DNA from: an uncultured Collinsella sp.
GTDB lineage: Bacteria; Actinomycetota; Coriobacteriia; Coriobacteriales; Coriobacteriaceae
Reading direction: 5' to 3'
Assembly: GCA_902493855.1 (NCBI GenBank)
Contig: CABUQV010000021.1
Location: 1 to 30,801, forward strand
Length of the DNA stretch: 30,801 bases
A program made the position numbers and the translations under genes. Below the pieces are notes generated by a model. It was given only the letters and a program-made list of their open reading frames with translations, was not told where the DNA came from and searched no databases. Shown piece by piece: positions 15,867-22,997 of the stretch. Numbering within the stretch: position 1 is the first letter of the stretch; each line of letters opens with the position of its first letter.

Positions 15867-16688
15867 ATGCTCAACGACTTCTACCATATGCTTGATCCCG
15901 TCGCGATCTCGGCGGGCCCCATCACCATCTACTGGTACGGCCTGGCCTACGTGGTCGGCGCTCTGCTCACGGCGGTCGTCATGTACCGCACACAGCGTCG
16001 CTGGGGCTTTAACATCACGATTGACGACCTGACGAGTGTCGTGGTCGGCGTGGTCTTTGGCCTCATTATCGGTGCGCGCCTGTTCTACGTCGTCTTTTAT
16101 GGTGATGGCTACTACTGGGCGCACCCGCTCGAGATCTTTGCCACCAACGAGGGCGGCATGAGCTTCCATGGCGGCTTGGTGGGCGGCATTATCGGCGGCA
16201 TCATCGTGTGCCGCATGTATAAGCTCGATGCCTGGACTTTGGCAGATCTTGCCGTCATAGGCGCGCCGCTGGCCTTGTGCCTGGGCCGTTGTGCCAACTT
16301 TGTCAATGGTGAGCTGTGGGGCAAGCCGACCGATCTGCCCTGGGGTGTGGTCTTCGGTGGCACCGCGGGGGATATGCCGCGTCACCCCTCCCAGCTCTAC
16401 GAGGCATTTCTTGAGGGCATCGTGCTCTTTTGCATTCTGCAGGTGCTCAGCCGCAAAAAGCCGCTACTGCCCCAAGGCACGTTTATGGGCGTGTTTGTGA
16501 TGGGTTACGGCATCGTCCGCTTCCTCATTGAGTTTGTGCGCGTGCCCGATGCCCAGCTGGGCTATCTGCTGGGCGGCGTCATCACCATGGGTCAGCTGTT
16601 GAGTCTGCCACTCGTGATTGCGGGCCTGGCGCTCGTCATCTTTGCCCTCCGCCACAACCGTCCCCAGCGCATCTACCTCGACGCCTAA
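15867..16688 (+). CDS. lgt: Prolipoprotein diacylglyceryl transferase
   Basis: A 273-residue integral membrane enzyme that transfers diacylglycerol from phosphatidylglycerol to the lipobox cysteine of prelipoproteins, the first step of lipoprotein maturation. Seven or so hydrophobic segments are visible. Family motifs are present: IIGARLFYVVF, SFHGGLVGG (H101), GRCANFVNGELWGKP (R141, N144, E149) and RHPSQLYEAFLEG. R141 corresponds to the essential arginine of the Lgt signature. ATG 15867 is chosen because TAGGAGGG lies 6 nt upstream and the family starts near here, although the frame is open back to 15807. It overlaps the REP-like repeat at 16687 by two bases of its stop codon. Confidence 0.95.
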   Translation: MLNDFYHMLDPVAISAGPITIYWYGLAYVVGALLTAVVMYRTQRRWGFNITIDDLTSVVVGVVFGLIIGARLFYVVFYGDGYYWAHPLEIFATNEGGMSFHGGLVGGIIGGIIVCRMYKLDAWTLADLAVIGAPLALCLGRCANFVNGELWGKPTDLPWGVVFGGTAGDMPRHPSQLYEAFLEGIVLFCILQVLSRKKPLLPQGTFMGVFVMGYGIVRFLIEFVRVPDAQLGYLLGGVITMGQLLSLPLVIAGLALVIFALRHNRPQRIYLDA

Positions 16689-16723
16689 CCACCACAAAGG
16701 GGGCAGGCACCTTTGTGGTGGTT
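16687..16723. repeat. REP-like palindrome, copy B
   Basis: A perfect 14-bp inverted repeat (16687-16700 and 16710-16723) with a 9-nt loop, GGGCAGGCA. It starts inside the TAA stop of lgt. The G-rich GGCAGG core is shared with the copies at 1729, 16748, 19008 and 21620. Confidence 0.7.
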
Positions 16724-16747
16724 CGCTGGGCAACGATGACAGAACAG

Positions 16748-16803
16748 TAACGTTTCCCCAGATAAAACCTGCCAAAATAAACCTGTCCCTTTTTGGCAGG
16801 TTT
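16748..16803 (-). repeat. REP-like palindrome, copy C
   Basis: AAACCTGCCAAAA (16765-16777) pairs with TTTTGGCAGGTTT (16791-16803). The loop contains CCTGTCCC, which on the minus strand reads GGGACAGG. On the minus strand the whole segment aligns with 21620-21672, including a common tail after the palindrome (TTTTATCTG, then AAACGTTA). Confidence 0.75.
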
Positions 16804-16823
16804 CTAGAAAGGCTCTTTGGACT

Positions 16824-19007
16824 GTGAAGGATTCCGATCTCTCCACAACGGCTGCGCGCGACGCTGCCCGCATCGTCTGGTTTAAGCGCTACCCCGCCAA
16901 GCAGACGCTCATCGCATTTTTGCTCGCGCTGTTGGCGACCACGGCGTTTTCCATCGATCCCGCCCCGGTGTCGAGCAACGCAGTCTTGGCGATTGACCCC
17001 AAAGCCTCGGGTATGCTGTACGTGTGCTACGAGGTGCTCCTCTCGTTTGCCGGCCATACCGACGCGGTCATGCTGCTTGCACTTGCCTGCCTGCTCACCT
17101 TGCCGTTTCGCTACGTGTTCTTTGGCCGTGGCGACACCTGGCGTCCATCGATCATTCTGCCGTCGCTGTTCTTCGCCATCTGCATGGTGTTCGGCCGCAG
17201 CTACGATCTCACCGACTCGGCCGAGATTGTCCTTGGCGACAAAGCCCGCATCATCTGCGCCTGGATTGGCGGCGCGGGCTGGATGCTCTTGGCGGTCGTT
17301 GCCTTCTACCTTGCCTTTGAGTGTCTAGATTGGCTGAGCTCTCGGCGCATTCCGTTTTCCGAGGCGCACTTTGGCCGCGTATGGCGTGTGACTCACGCCG
17401 TGCTCTCGGTCCATCCCTTTGCCGGGCCCTTCCTGGTGCTTATGATCGCCTGGGCGCCCACGCTCATCGCTTCGCTGCCTGGCCTTTTTATGGGAGATAC
17501 GGGCGCGCAGATTCGCCAGTGGTTTAACTATCCCAACGGCACGAGCGACTACCTGCGCCTACTCAACCCCAACGTGCTGCTCAACGGGCATCATCCCGTA
17601 GTGCACACGGCCATTATCGGCTCGTGCGTTCAGCTGGGGCTTTCGCTGTTCAACAGCGCTAACGCGGGCCTCATCATCTATACCTGCGCTCAATTTGTCA
17701 TCACGGCTGCCTGCATGGCCTATTCCATTTCGTCGCTGCGCAAACTGGGCGTGAGCCTGCCGGTTCGCGGTGCGATCCTGCTGTTCTTTGCGTTTATGCC
17801 GATGTTCTCTAACTACGCGGCGTTGCTCACCAAAGACGTGCTCTTTGCCGACGCGTTCTTGGTGCTGCTGGTACAGACCGTCAAGCTCGTGGCATGTGGC
17901 TTGCCCCGTCGTGATGCCAATGTTGAGCGTGCGGGCGAGAAAGCCCCCGTGCTCTTTGTGCGCCACGACTGGCTGTTGCTCGCTCTGGGCGCCATGGGCT
18001 CCACGTTTCTGCGCAATGGCGGCCTGGTGTTTCCCCTGGCGGCATGCGTAATCGCGGCGGCGTTTAGCGCATGGGACGCGCATGCGGCTCGTCGTGCAGC
18101 CAAGCAGGCTGGTGCTGCGCCTTCGGGCACCACCCCGCGTTTCCGCTGGGTGGGAGTTCTTGCGGTGCTTGCACTCTGCCTTGCCTCTAATATGTACTTC
18201 ACCAAGGTCTTTATGCCGGCACACGACATCACGCCTGGTTCCAAGCGCGAAATCCTCTCGATTCCGTTCCAGCAGACGGCTCGTTTTGTCCAAAAGCACG
18301 ACGGCCTCAACTCGGGCGTCAACCCCACGGTTAAGGAGGACGGCACCATCGTGGAGGCTCCTTGCGACGGTTCGGTGACCGACGAAGAGCGTGCCGTGAT
18401 CGATCGCGTGCTCAAGTACGAGAACCTGGGCCGCCGCTACAACCCCGACAAGTCCGATGCCGTCAAGAATTGCTTTAACGAGTACGCCTCGCAGGAGGAC
18501 ATCAAGGCCTATTTTGAGGTATGGGCCCAGATGTTCAAAAAGGATCCCGAGTGCTATATCTCGGCGCTCATCAATAACTACTACGGCTACTTTTATCCGA
18601 GTGCCCGCGATGCGTGGGTCTACAGCACGGCGCGCAGTGCCGAGATTATGGCGAAGCCCGATAACCTTAAGTACTTCGACTTCCATCCGGTCGATAGCAA
18701 GGTTGTGCGCTGGTGCGACCACCTGATCAACCTGTATCGCGTGGCAGTACAACGCGTCCCGTTTATCTCGCTCACCATGAGCTCGGCCACCTATGTGTGG
18801 ATCATGATCGCCGTGGTGGTCTACCTGCTGCGTCGTCATTCATGGCGTGCGCTGGCGATCTGGGTGCCGCTGCTGGGCGTGCTCGCCGTGTGCCTGATTG
18901 GTCCGTGCAACGGCTCGACCTACATGCGCTACCTGTATCCGGTCATCGCCTGCATGCCCTTCGCCATCGGCGCCACCGTCACCCGCAGTGACTTCCTCTG
19001 GTCCTAA
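16824..19007 (+). CDS. DUF6020 family polytopic membrane protein
   Basis: A 727-residue membrane protein, probably of the DUF6020 family (recalled, not searched). It has about 12 hydrophobic segments: one near residues 27-45, others through 160 and 190-220, then the conserved-looking stretch FMGDTGAQIRQWFNYP (about 217-232) and LNPNVLLNGHHPVVHT (about 241-256). A large extracytoplasmic region (about 470-620) with EECY-like and aromatic-rich segments follows, and three more helices at the C-terminus. The architecture, with an acidic residue pair after the first helices and a later soluble domain, resembles GT-C glycosyltransferases, but no catalytic assignment is safe. The start is GTG 16824 with a weak AAAGG upstream. 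It lies directly after REP copy C and is followed at once by copy D. Confidence 0.75.
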   Translation: MKDSDLSTTAARDAARIVWFKRYPAKQTLIAFLLALLATTAFSIDPAPVSSNAVLAIDPKASGMLYVCYEVLLSFAGHTDAVMLLALACLLTLPFRYVFFGRGDTWRPSIILPSLFFAICMVFGRSYDLTDSAEIVLGDKARIICAWIGGAGWMLLAVVAFYLAFECLDWLSSRRIPFSEAHFGRVWRVTHAVLSVHPFAGPFLVLMIAWAPTLIASLPGLFMGDTGAQIRQWFNYPNGTSDYLRLLNPNVLLNGHHPVVHTAIIGSCVQLGLSLFNSANAGLIIYTCAQFVITAACMAYSISSLRKLGVSLPVRGAILLFFAFMPMFSNYAALLTKDVLFADAFLVLLVQTVKLVACGLPRRDANVERAGEKAPVLFVRHDWLLLALGAMGSTFLRNGGLVFPLAACVIAAAFSAWDAHAARRAAKQAGAAPSGTTPRFRWVGVLAVLALCLASNMYFTKVFMPAHDITPGSKREILSIPFQQTARFVQKHDGLNSGVNPTVKEDGTIVEAPCDGSVTDEERAVIDRVLKYENLGRRYNPDKSDAVKNCFNEYASQEDIKAYFEVWAQMFKKDPECYISALINNYYGYFYPSARDAWVYSTARSAEIMAKPDNLKYFDFHPVDSKVVRWCDHLINLYRVAVQRVPFISLTMSSATYVWIMIAVVVYLLRRHSWRALAIWVPLLGVLAVCLIGPCNGSTYMRYLYPVIACMPFAIGATVTRSDFLWS

Positions 19008-19043
19008 CTTGGTGCATTGGGGTCAGGTTTCTTTGCACCAAAG
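19008..19043. repeat. REP-like palindrome, copy D
   Basis: CTTGGTGCA (19008-19016) pairs with TGCACCAAAG (19034-19043, one extra base). The loop reads TTGGGGTCAGGTTTCTT. It begins at the base after the TAA stop of the DUF6020 gene. It shares the G-rich TCAGGTTT core with copies C and E. Confidence 0.65.
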
Positions 19044-19171
19044 GGGTCATCATCACGACGCCTTCATTTTGGGGTTTATCTCGCAGGCCAGTAGGTATAT
19101 CATAACGACGTTTGTTTATATTGCCCGAGCATCTGCGCTGGGCTTTAGGTCGAAACCGATAGGAGACACGT

Positions 19172-19978
19172 ATGTCCGGACACTCTAAGTGGGCCACAAC
19201 CAAGCATCGTAAGGGCGCGCAGGACGCCAAGCGTTCCGCCCTCTTCTCCAAGCTCAGCCGCAACATCACCGTTGCTGCCCGTCTCGGCGGTGACCCGCTG
19301 CCCGAGAACAACGCCAGCCTCGCCGCTGCCGTTGCCAAGGCCAAGGCTCAGTCCATGCCTAAGGACAAGATCAAGTCCGCTATCGACAAGGCTTTTGGTT
19401 CGGGTGCTGACGCCGCTGTCTACGAGAACATCGTGTACGAGGGCTACGGTCCCGCCGGTGTCGCCGTCTACGTCGACTGCCTGACCGACAACCGCAACCG
19501 TACCGCCGCTGATGTCCGTTCCGCCTTCTCCCACGCTGGTGGCAACCTGGGCACCTCTGGCTCCGTCGCCTTCCAGTTTGAGCGCAAGGGCCAGATCGTC
19601 GTCGCCAAGGAGATCCTGGACGAGAACGCCAAGAAGGAGACCATGATCGCCAACGGTGCTGCCGGTGACGAGGATGAGTTCATGATGGCCATCGCCGAGG
19701 CCGGTGGCGAGGACTACGAGGACGCCGGCGAGGAGTGGATCGTCTGGACTACTGCCAACGAGGTCATGGCTGTCTCCAAGGCGCTCGAGGAGCAGGGCGT
19801 CCAGGTCAAGGGCTCCGAGACCACCATGGTCCCGACCACCCCGACCGAGGTCTCCGGCGCCGACGCCAAGAAGGTTCAGCGCCTCATCGACCGTCTTGAG
19901 GAGCTCGATGACGTCCAGGACGTCTACAGCACCATGGACATGACCGACGAGGTCATCGCTGCCCTCGAGGAGGAGTAG
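19172..19978 (+). CDS. YebC/PmpR-family transcriptional regulator
   Basis: A 268-residue YebC-family protein. Family members bind DNA or act in translation of difficult motifs; some repress quorum-sensing genes. The start MSGHSKWATTKHRKGAQDAKR is the family signature, followed by LGGDPLPENNASLAAAVAKAK, MPKDKIKSAIDKA and the YEGYGPAGVAVYVDCLTDNRNR core. It is about 20 residues longer than usual, with the extra sequence around 145-170 (EILDENAKKETMIANGAAG). The acidic stretch GGEDYEDAGEE matches the family. ATG 19172 has AGGAGA upstream. AT-rich elements at 19095-19125 (GGTATATC, TTTATATT) are possible promoter parts. A terminator at 20048 follows. It is not adjacent to ruvABC, unlike many relatives. 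Confidence 0.95.
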   Translation: MSGHSKWATTKHRKGAQDAKRSALFSKLSRNITVAARLGGDPLPENNASLAAAVAKAKAQSMPKDKIKSAIDKAFGSGADAAVYENIVYEGYGPAGVAVYVDCLTDNRNRTAADVRSAFSHAGGNLGTSGSVAFQFERKGQIVVAKEILDENAKKETMIANGAAGDEDEFMMAIAEAGGEDYEDAGEEWIVWTTANEVMAVSKALEEQGVQVKGSETTMVPTTPTEVSGADAKKVQRLIDRLEELDDVQDVYSTMDMTDEVIAALEEE

Positions 19979-20047
19979 CGCCCGCACGGGTTAAGCCGTG
20001 CATATCTGGGCATAATGAAGCGAGCATGCAAGCCTCGTGGAATAGAT

Positions 20048-20090
20048 GAGCCGGATCCGCGTGCGTAGAGCACCGGACCCGGCTCTTTTA
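20048..20090 (+). terminator. Rho-independent terminator after yebC
   Basis: GAGCCGGATCCG (20048-20059) pairs with CGGACCCGGCTC (20074-20085) with one G-U pair, followed by TTTTAT. Its T-run overlaps the TATAAT at 20089-20094. Confidence 0.85.
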
Positions 20091-20094
20091 TAAT
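20089..20094 (+). promoter_or_regulatory. Perfect TATAAT -10 box upstream of amaP
   Basis: A consensus TATAAT starts inside the T-run of the yebC terminator, 51 bp before the amaP start codon. No convincing -35 is seen at the expected distance, which would lie in the terminator stem. Confidence 0.45.
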
Positions 20095-20144
20095 GATGCG
20101 AACCGTTTTGCATTTCGAGAGCCGAGATTTGAAGGGAGCGCCGC

Positions 20145-20690
20145 GTGCGCGTACTCAAACGAGCCCTAGCGATTGTGTATCTTGCCGCCGCCATCGTGGC
20201 GCTGGGTACGCTTGTCTGCCAGTTTTGGGGGCCGTATACGTATCGCTTTATGCTGCTGATGCGCGACCCCATGCCGCGCATTGTCGTGACGGCATGCGGC
20301 GGAGTTGTGGCGATCGGCGTGCTGGTAAGCTTCTTCCGCCTGATGTTTGCTCGTCGCGAGCCGTCCTGTGTACATCCGGCGGGGGAGCGCAATATCGAGG
20401 TTACCCTTGCGGCGCTTTCTTCGTGCGCCAGAGCTGCTGCCGAGCGCGACGACCGCGTGATGGTCGAGCATGTCGAGGCCCGCGTCCAAGGCTCCGACGA
20501 TTCGCACGTCCGATTTAAGGTCGACGCTATCGCGCTTGACGATAAGGACGTGGCATCTCTGGCTACCGCGATGCAGCAGCGCATCGAGGAAGCTTGCGAC
20601 ACCATGCTCGGCACGCCGGGTACGACCACGCGCGTCCGTTTTTTGCCGTCCAAGACTACCGTCCAGACCGTGGAGGTTTCCGGTGAGTGA
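20145..20690 (+). CDS. amaP: AmaP-like alkaline shock response membrane anchor protein
   Basis: A 181-residue protein with two N-terminal hydrophobic segments (about 5-27 and 45-66) and a soluble C-terminal domain of about 110 residues. This is the AmaP layout, in which the protein anchors Asp23 at the membrane. The C-terminal half (NIEVTLAALSSCARAAAERDD... VRFKVDAIALDDKDV) looks like a variant Asp23-type fold. The start is GTG 20145, with GAAGGGAG upstream. The end overlaps the DUF2273 gene by 8 bp, and asp23 follows, so this three-gene order supports the assignment more than sequence alone. The symbol is given by family and context. Confidence 0.75.
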   Translation: MRVLKRALAIVYLAAAIVALGTLVCQFWGPYTYRFMLLMRDPMPRIVVTACGGVVAIGVLVSFFRLMFARREPSCVHPAGERNIEVTLAALSSCARAAAERDDRVMVEHVEARVQGSDDSHVRFKVDAIALDDKDVASLATAMQQRIEEACDTMLGTPGTTTRVRFLPSKTTVQTVEVSGE

Positions 20691-21060
20691 TACCAATCAA
20701 GATAAGACCGCTCGTACGCCGCGCCTGACGATTGACCAGAGCGCCACGCCGGCGAGCGAACCTGTTGATTCCAAAGCAGAGGCAACCGAGTTGCAAGATG
20801 CGGCAGCCGCGGATTTTGACGAGGCTATGGGTCTCATCAAGGGTACGGGCGCTGCCATCTGGAGCTATGCTGTGCGTCATCCCAACACCACGCTCGGCGC
20901 CGTCGCTGGCTTTATCCTCGCTGTGTTGGTGCTCACGTTGGGCCTGTGGGACACGCTCGTCATTGCATTCTTCGTGCTGATCGGCGCTGTGATCGGCCAA
21001 ATTCGCGACGGCGAGAACGGGATCGTCAACTTCTTCGGCCGTCTGTTTAGCGGCCGCTAA
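20683..21060 (+). CDS. DUF2273 small integral membrane protein
   Basis: A 125-residue protein with a hydrophilic N-terminal 60 residues and two closely spaced hydrophobic segments (about 70-108), the DUF2273 pattern. DUF2273 proteins lie next to amaP and asp23 in Gram-positive envelope-stress operons. The C-terminus, GENGIVNFFGRLFSGR, is the characteristic ending. The start is GTG 20683, inside the end of amaP, with GGAGG (20672-20676) 6 nt before it. This start was chosen because the frame has no other start with a ribosome-binding site. The extended, charged N-terminus (residues 1-55) is longer than the usual 60-to-80-residue family members as I remember them. Confidence 0.8.
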   Translation: MSDTNQDKTARTPRLTIDQSATPASEPVDSKAEATELQDAAAADFDEAMGLIKGTGAAIWSYAVRHPNTTLGAVAGFILAVLVLTLGLWDTLVIAFFVLIGAVIGQIRDGENGIVNFFGRLFSGR

Positions 21061-21105
21061 TAATGTATTCGACTGTCGCATCCGCGGCAGGCATAAGGAG
21101 GAACC

Positions 21106-21621
21106 ATGGCTTTTAATACGAAGGTCGATGTGGCCGATACCGAGCTCGAGGCAGACGAGACCGTCACCGCCGAGGCCGAGGACGTAACGCTCGAGGATGA
21201 GGCGCTCGTCGAGGCCGAGTCCGATGAGGATGAGGACGACGAGGAGGCGGACGAGTCCGAGGACTCGCTGACCTATTCCAACGGTGTGATCGAGAAGATC
21301 GTTGCCATGGCCACTCGCGAGGTTCCGCACGTTCTGGGCATGAAGGGTAACCTCATGCACTTTGTGCAGGAGCAGTTTGGTGCCGAGAATCTGACCAAGG
21401 GCGTGACGGTCGAGGTCACCGATGACAATCGTGTGGTCGTCAACATCTCCGTCATTATCGAGTACGGCGCCTATGCGCCCGCGATTTTCGACGATGTCAA
21501 GGCACGTGTCACCGAGCGCCTTGCCGCGATGACCGGCCTTGAGGTGGCGGGCGTCAACCTGCGTATCGAGGACGTCATCACCCCCGAGGAGTACGAGCAC
21601 CGCACCAGCCAGCACGAATAA
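21106..21621 (+). CDS. Asp23/Gls24 family envelope stress response protein
   Basis: A 171-residue Asp23/Gls24 protein. The domain covers about 60-165: NGVIEKIVAMATREVPHVLGM, then GVTVEVTDDNRVVVNISVIIEYG and FDDVKARVTERLAAMTGLEV. These proteins bind AmaP at the membrane and respond to cell-wall stress. The first 58 residues are a highly acidic spacer (long D/E runs, such as 44-55). ATG 21106 follows AAGGAGG. It is the last gene of the amaP-DUF2273 operon, 45 bp after it, and the TAA stop is the first element of REP copy E. The terminator at 21675 ends the operon. Confidence 0.93.
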   Translation: MAFNTKVDVADTELEADETVTAEAEDVTLEDEALVEAESDEDEDDEEADESEDSLTYSNGVIEKIVAMATREVPHVLGMKGNLMHFVQEQFGAENLTKGVTVEVTDDNRVVVNISVIIEYGAYAPAIFDDVKARVTERLAAMTGLEVAGVNLRIEDVITPEEYEHRTSQHE

Positions 21622-21672
21622 CCTTCCAAAAAGACAGGTTTGTTTTGGCAGGTTTTATCTGCGAAAACGTTA
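21620..21672 (+). repeat. REP-like palindrome, copy E
   Basis: It begins within the asp23 stop codon. It aligns with the reverse complement of 16748-16803, with the same core GACAGGTTT-GTTTTGGCAGG and the same tail (TTTTATCTG, AAACGTTA). It differs by a two-base deletion and a few substitutions. Its first arm is imperfect (AACCTTCC instead of AACCTGCC). Confidence 0.75.
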
Positions 21673-21674
21673 AA

Positions 21675-21713
21675 CGGCCGACCGCGCAAGCAAAAGCGTG
21701 GCCGGCTGTTTTT
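21675..21713 (+). terminator. Rho-independent terminator of the amaP-asp23 operon
   Basis: CGGCCGACCGCG (21675-21686) pairs with CGTGGCCGGCTG (21697-21708) with two G-U pairs and one mismatch, followed by five T. It starts 3 bp after REP copy E. Confidence 0.8.
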
Positions 21714-21825
21714 GTACGCTCCCGATATAGTCATACCGCTCGTCTAACTAAGGGTTGCAATCCCCACGTTCCGCGTTACGCTAATGAGCGCATTGTTTCC
21801 AAATTGTTAACGAGGAGTTGCCGTA

Positions 21826-22848
21826 ATGGCCGACGAGCACGAAACAGAAAGCAAGGCATGGGCGATTGAGGCCGCCGCTGCAGAGGCGGCATCGCGTGCT
21901 GCCGAGGAGGTGCATCGTCCTCCCGTGGTGCCGATGGAGCGCGTGGTTGATCGCACCGATATCGAACGCGGCGAGCGTGCCGGTCAAAAGCGCAGCCAGG
22001 AGCCAGGCTTCCCGCGCTTTTTTGCCGAGCTCAATCTGGGTCTGATTCTTACGGCCTTCGCCATCGTTGCGTTTAAAACCCCTAATCACTTTGCTTTTGG
22101 CGGTACCTCGGGCGTGTCGGTCATTCTGTCCACGCTGTTCCCGACCCTGCCCGTCGGCGTCTTTATGTGGATTATCAACGCGGTTCTCGTCGTTTTGGGC
22201 TTTATCTTTTTGGAGCGCAAGGCAATCCTGTGGAGCGTCTTCGCCTCGTTTGCGCTTTCGGCCTATGTCTCGCTGTTTGAGCTCTTCATTCCGACCGATG
22301 TCTCTCTGACGGGCGATATGTGGCTCGACCTGTGCTTTGCCGTCATCTTGCCGGCGCTTGGCAGCGCTATTGTCTTTGACATCGGCGCCTCGACGGGTGG
22401 CACGGACATTCTTGCCATGATCCTCAAGCGCCGCACGACGCTCGAGATTGGCCGCGCCCTACTGCTGGTCGATATCGGCATCGTGACCATCGCGGCCTTT
22501 TTGTATGGCCCGCGTGTCGGTCTGTATTGCGTGCTCGGTCTGTTTGCCAAGACGCTTGTGGTCGACAAAGCCATTGAGAGCATTCACCTGCGCAAAGTCT
22601 GCACGGTCATTTGTTCCGAGCCCCTTAAGGTCGAGGAGTTTATCGTCAAGCATCTCAACCGCACGGCGACCATCAGCCGCGGCTACGGTGCCTTCTCGGG
22701 CAAGTGCGTGACGGTGATCATGAGCGTGCTGAGCCGTCGCGAGGCCGTGCAACTGCGCCGCTATGCGCGCGAAGTCGATCCGGGTGCCTTTATCACGATC
22801 GTTGACAGCTCCGAGATCGTCGGCAAGGGCTTCCGCGGAACGAACTAG
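21826..22848 (+). CDS. YitT family membrane protein
   Basis: A 340-residue membrane protein of the YitT family (DUF161 plus C-terminal DUF2179). The first 60 residues are hydrophilic and Ala/Glu-rich, an unusual extension. About five hydrophobic segments follow (about 67-240), including AFGGTSGVSVILSTLFPTLP (about 88-107) and DIGASTGGTDILAMILKRR, both typical of YitT. Residues 255-335 form the soluble DUF2179 domain, with VCTVICSEPLKVEEFIV and ISRGYGAFSGK. The function is unknown, although related domains bind nucleotides. ATG 21826 follows GAGGAGT. It is separated from asp23 by a terminator and from the DUF4013 gene by about 150 bp. Confidence 0.9.
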   Translation: MADEHETESKAWAIEAAAAEAASRAAEEVHRPPVVPMERVVDRTDIERGERAGQKRSQEPGFPRFFAELNLGLILTAFAIVAFKTPNHFAFGGTSGVSVILSTLFPTLPVGVFMWIINAVLVVLGFIFLERKAILWSVFASFALSAYVSLFELFIPTDVSLTGDMWLDLCFAVILPALGSAIVFDIGASTGGTDILAMILKRRTTLEIGRALLLVDIGIVTIAAFLYGPRVGLYCVLGLFAKTLVVDKAIESIHLRKVCTVICSEPLKVEEFIVKHLNRTATISRGYGAFSGKCVTVIMSVLSRREAVQLRRYAREVDPGAFITIVDSSEIVGKGFRGTN

Positions 22849-22997
22849 CGCAGACGTATTCAACGAACCGCCTGCTGGCGCCGTGCACCTTGCAAATCGG
22901 TCATCTTTGAGTATTTGACCCCACATTGGGCAATAATGATGCTAAAGACATCGTTTGCGATCCAAGTGATTCGTTCAAGATACGAAGGGATGATTCT

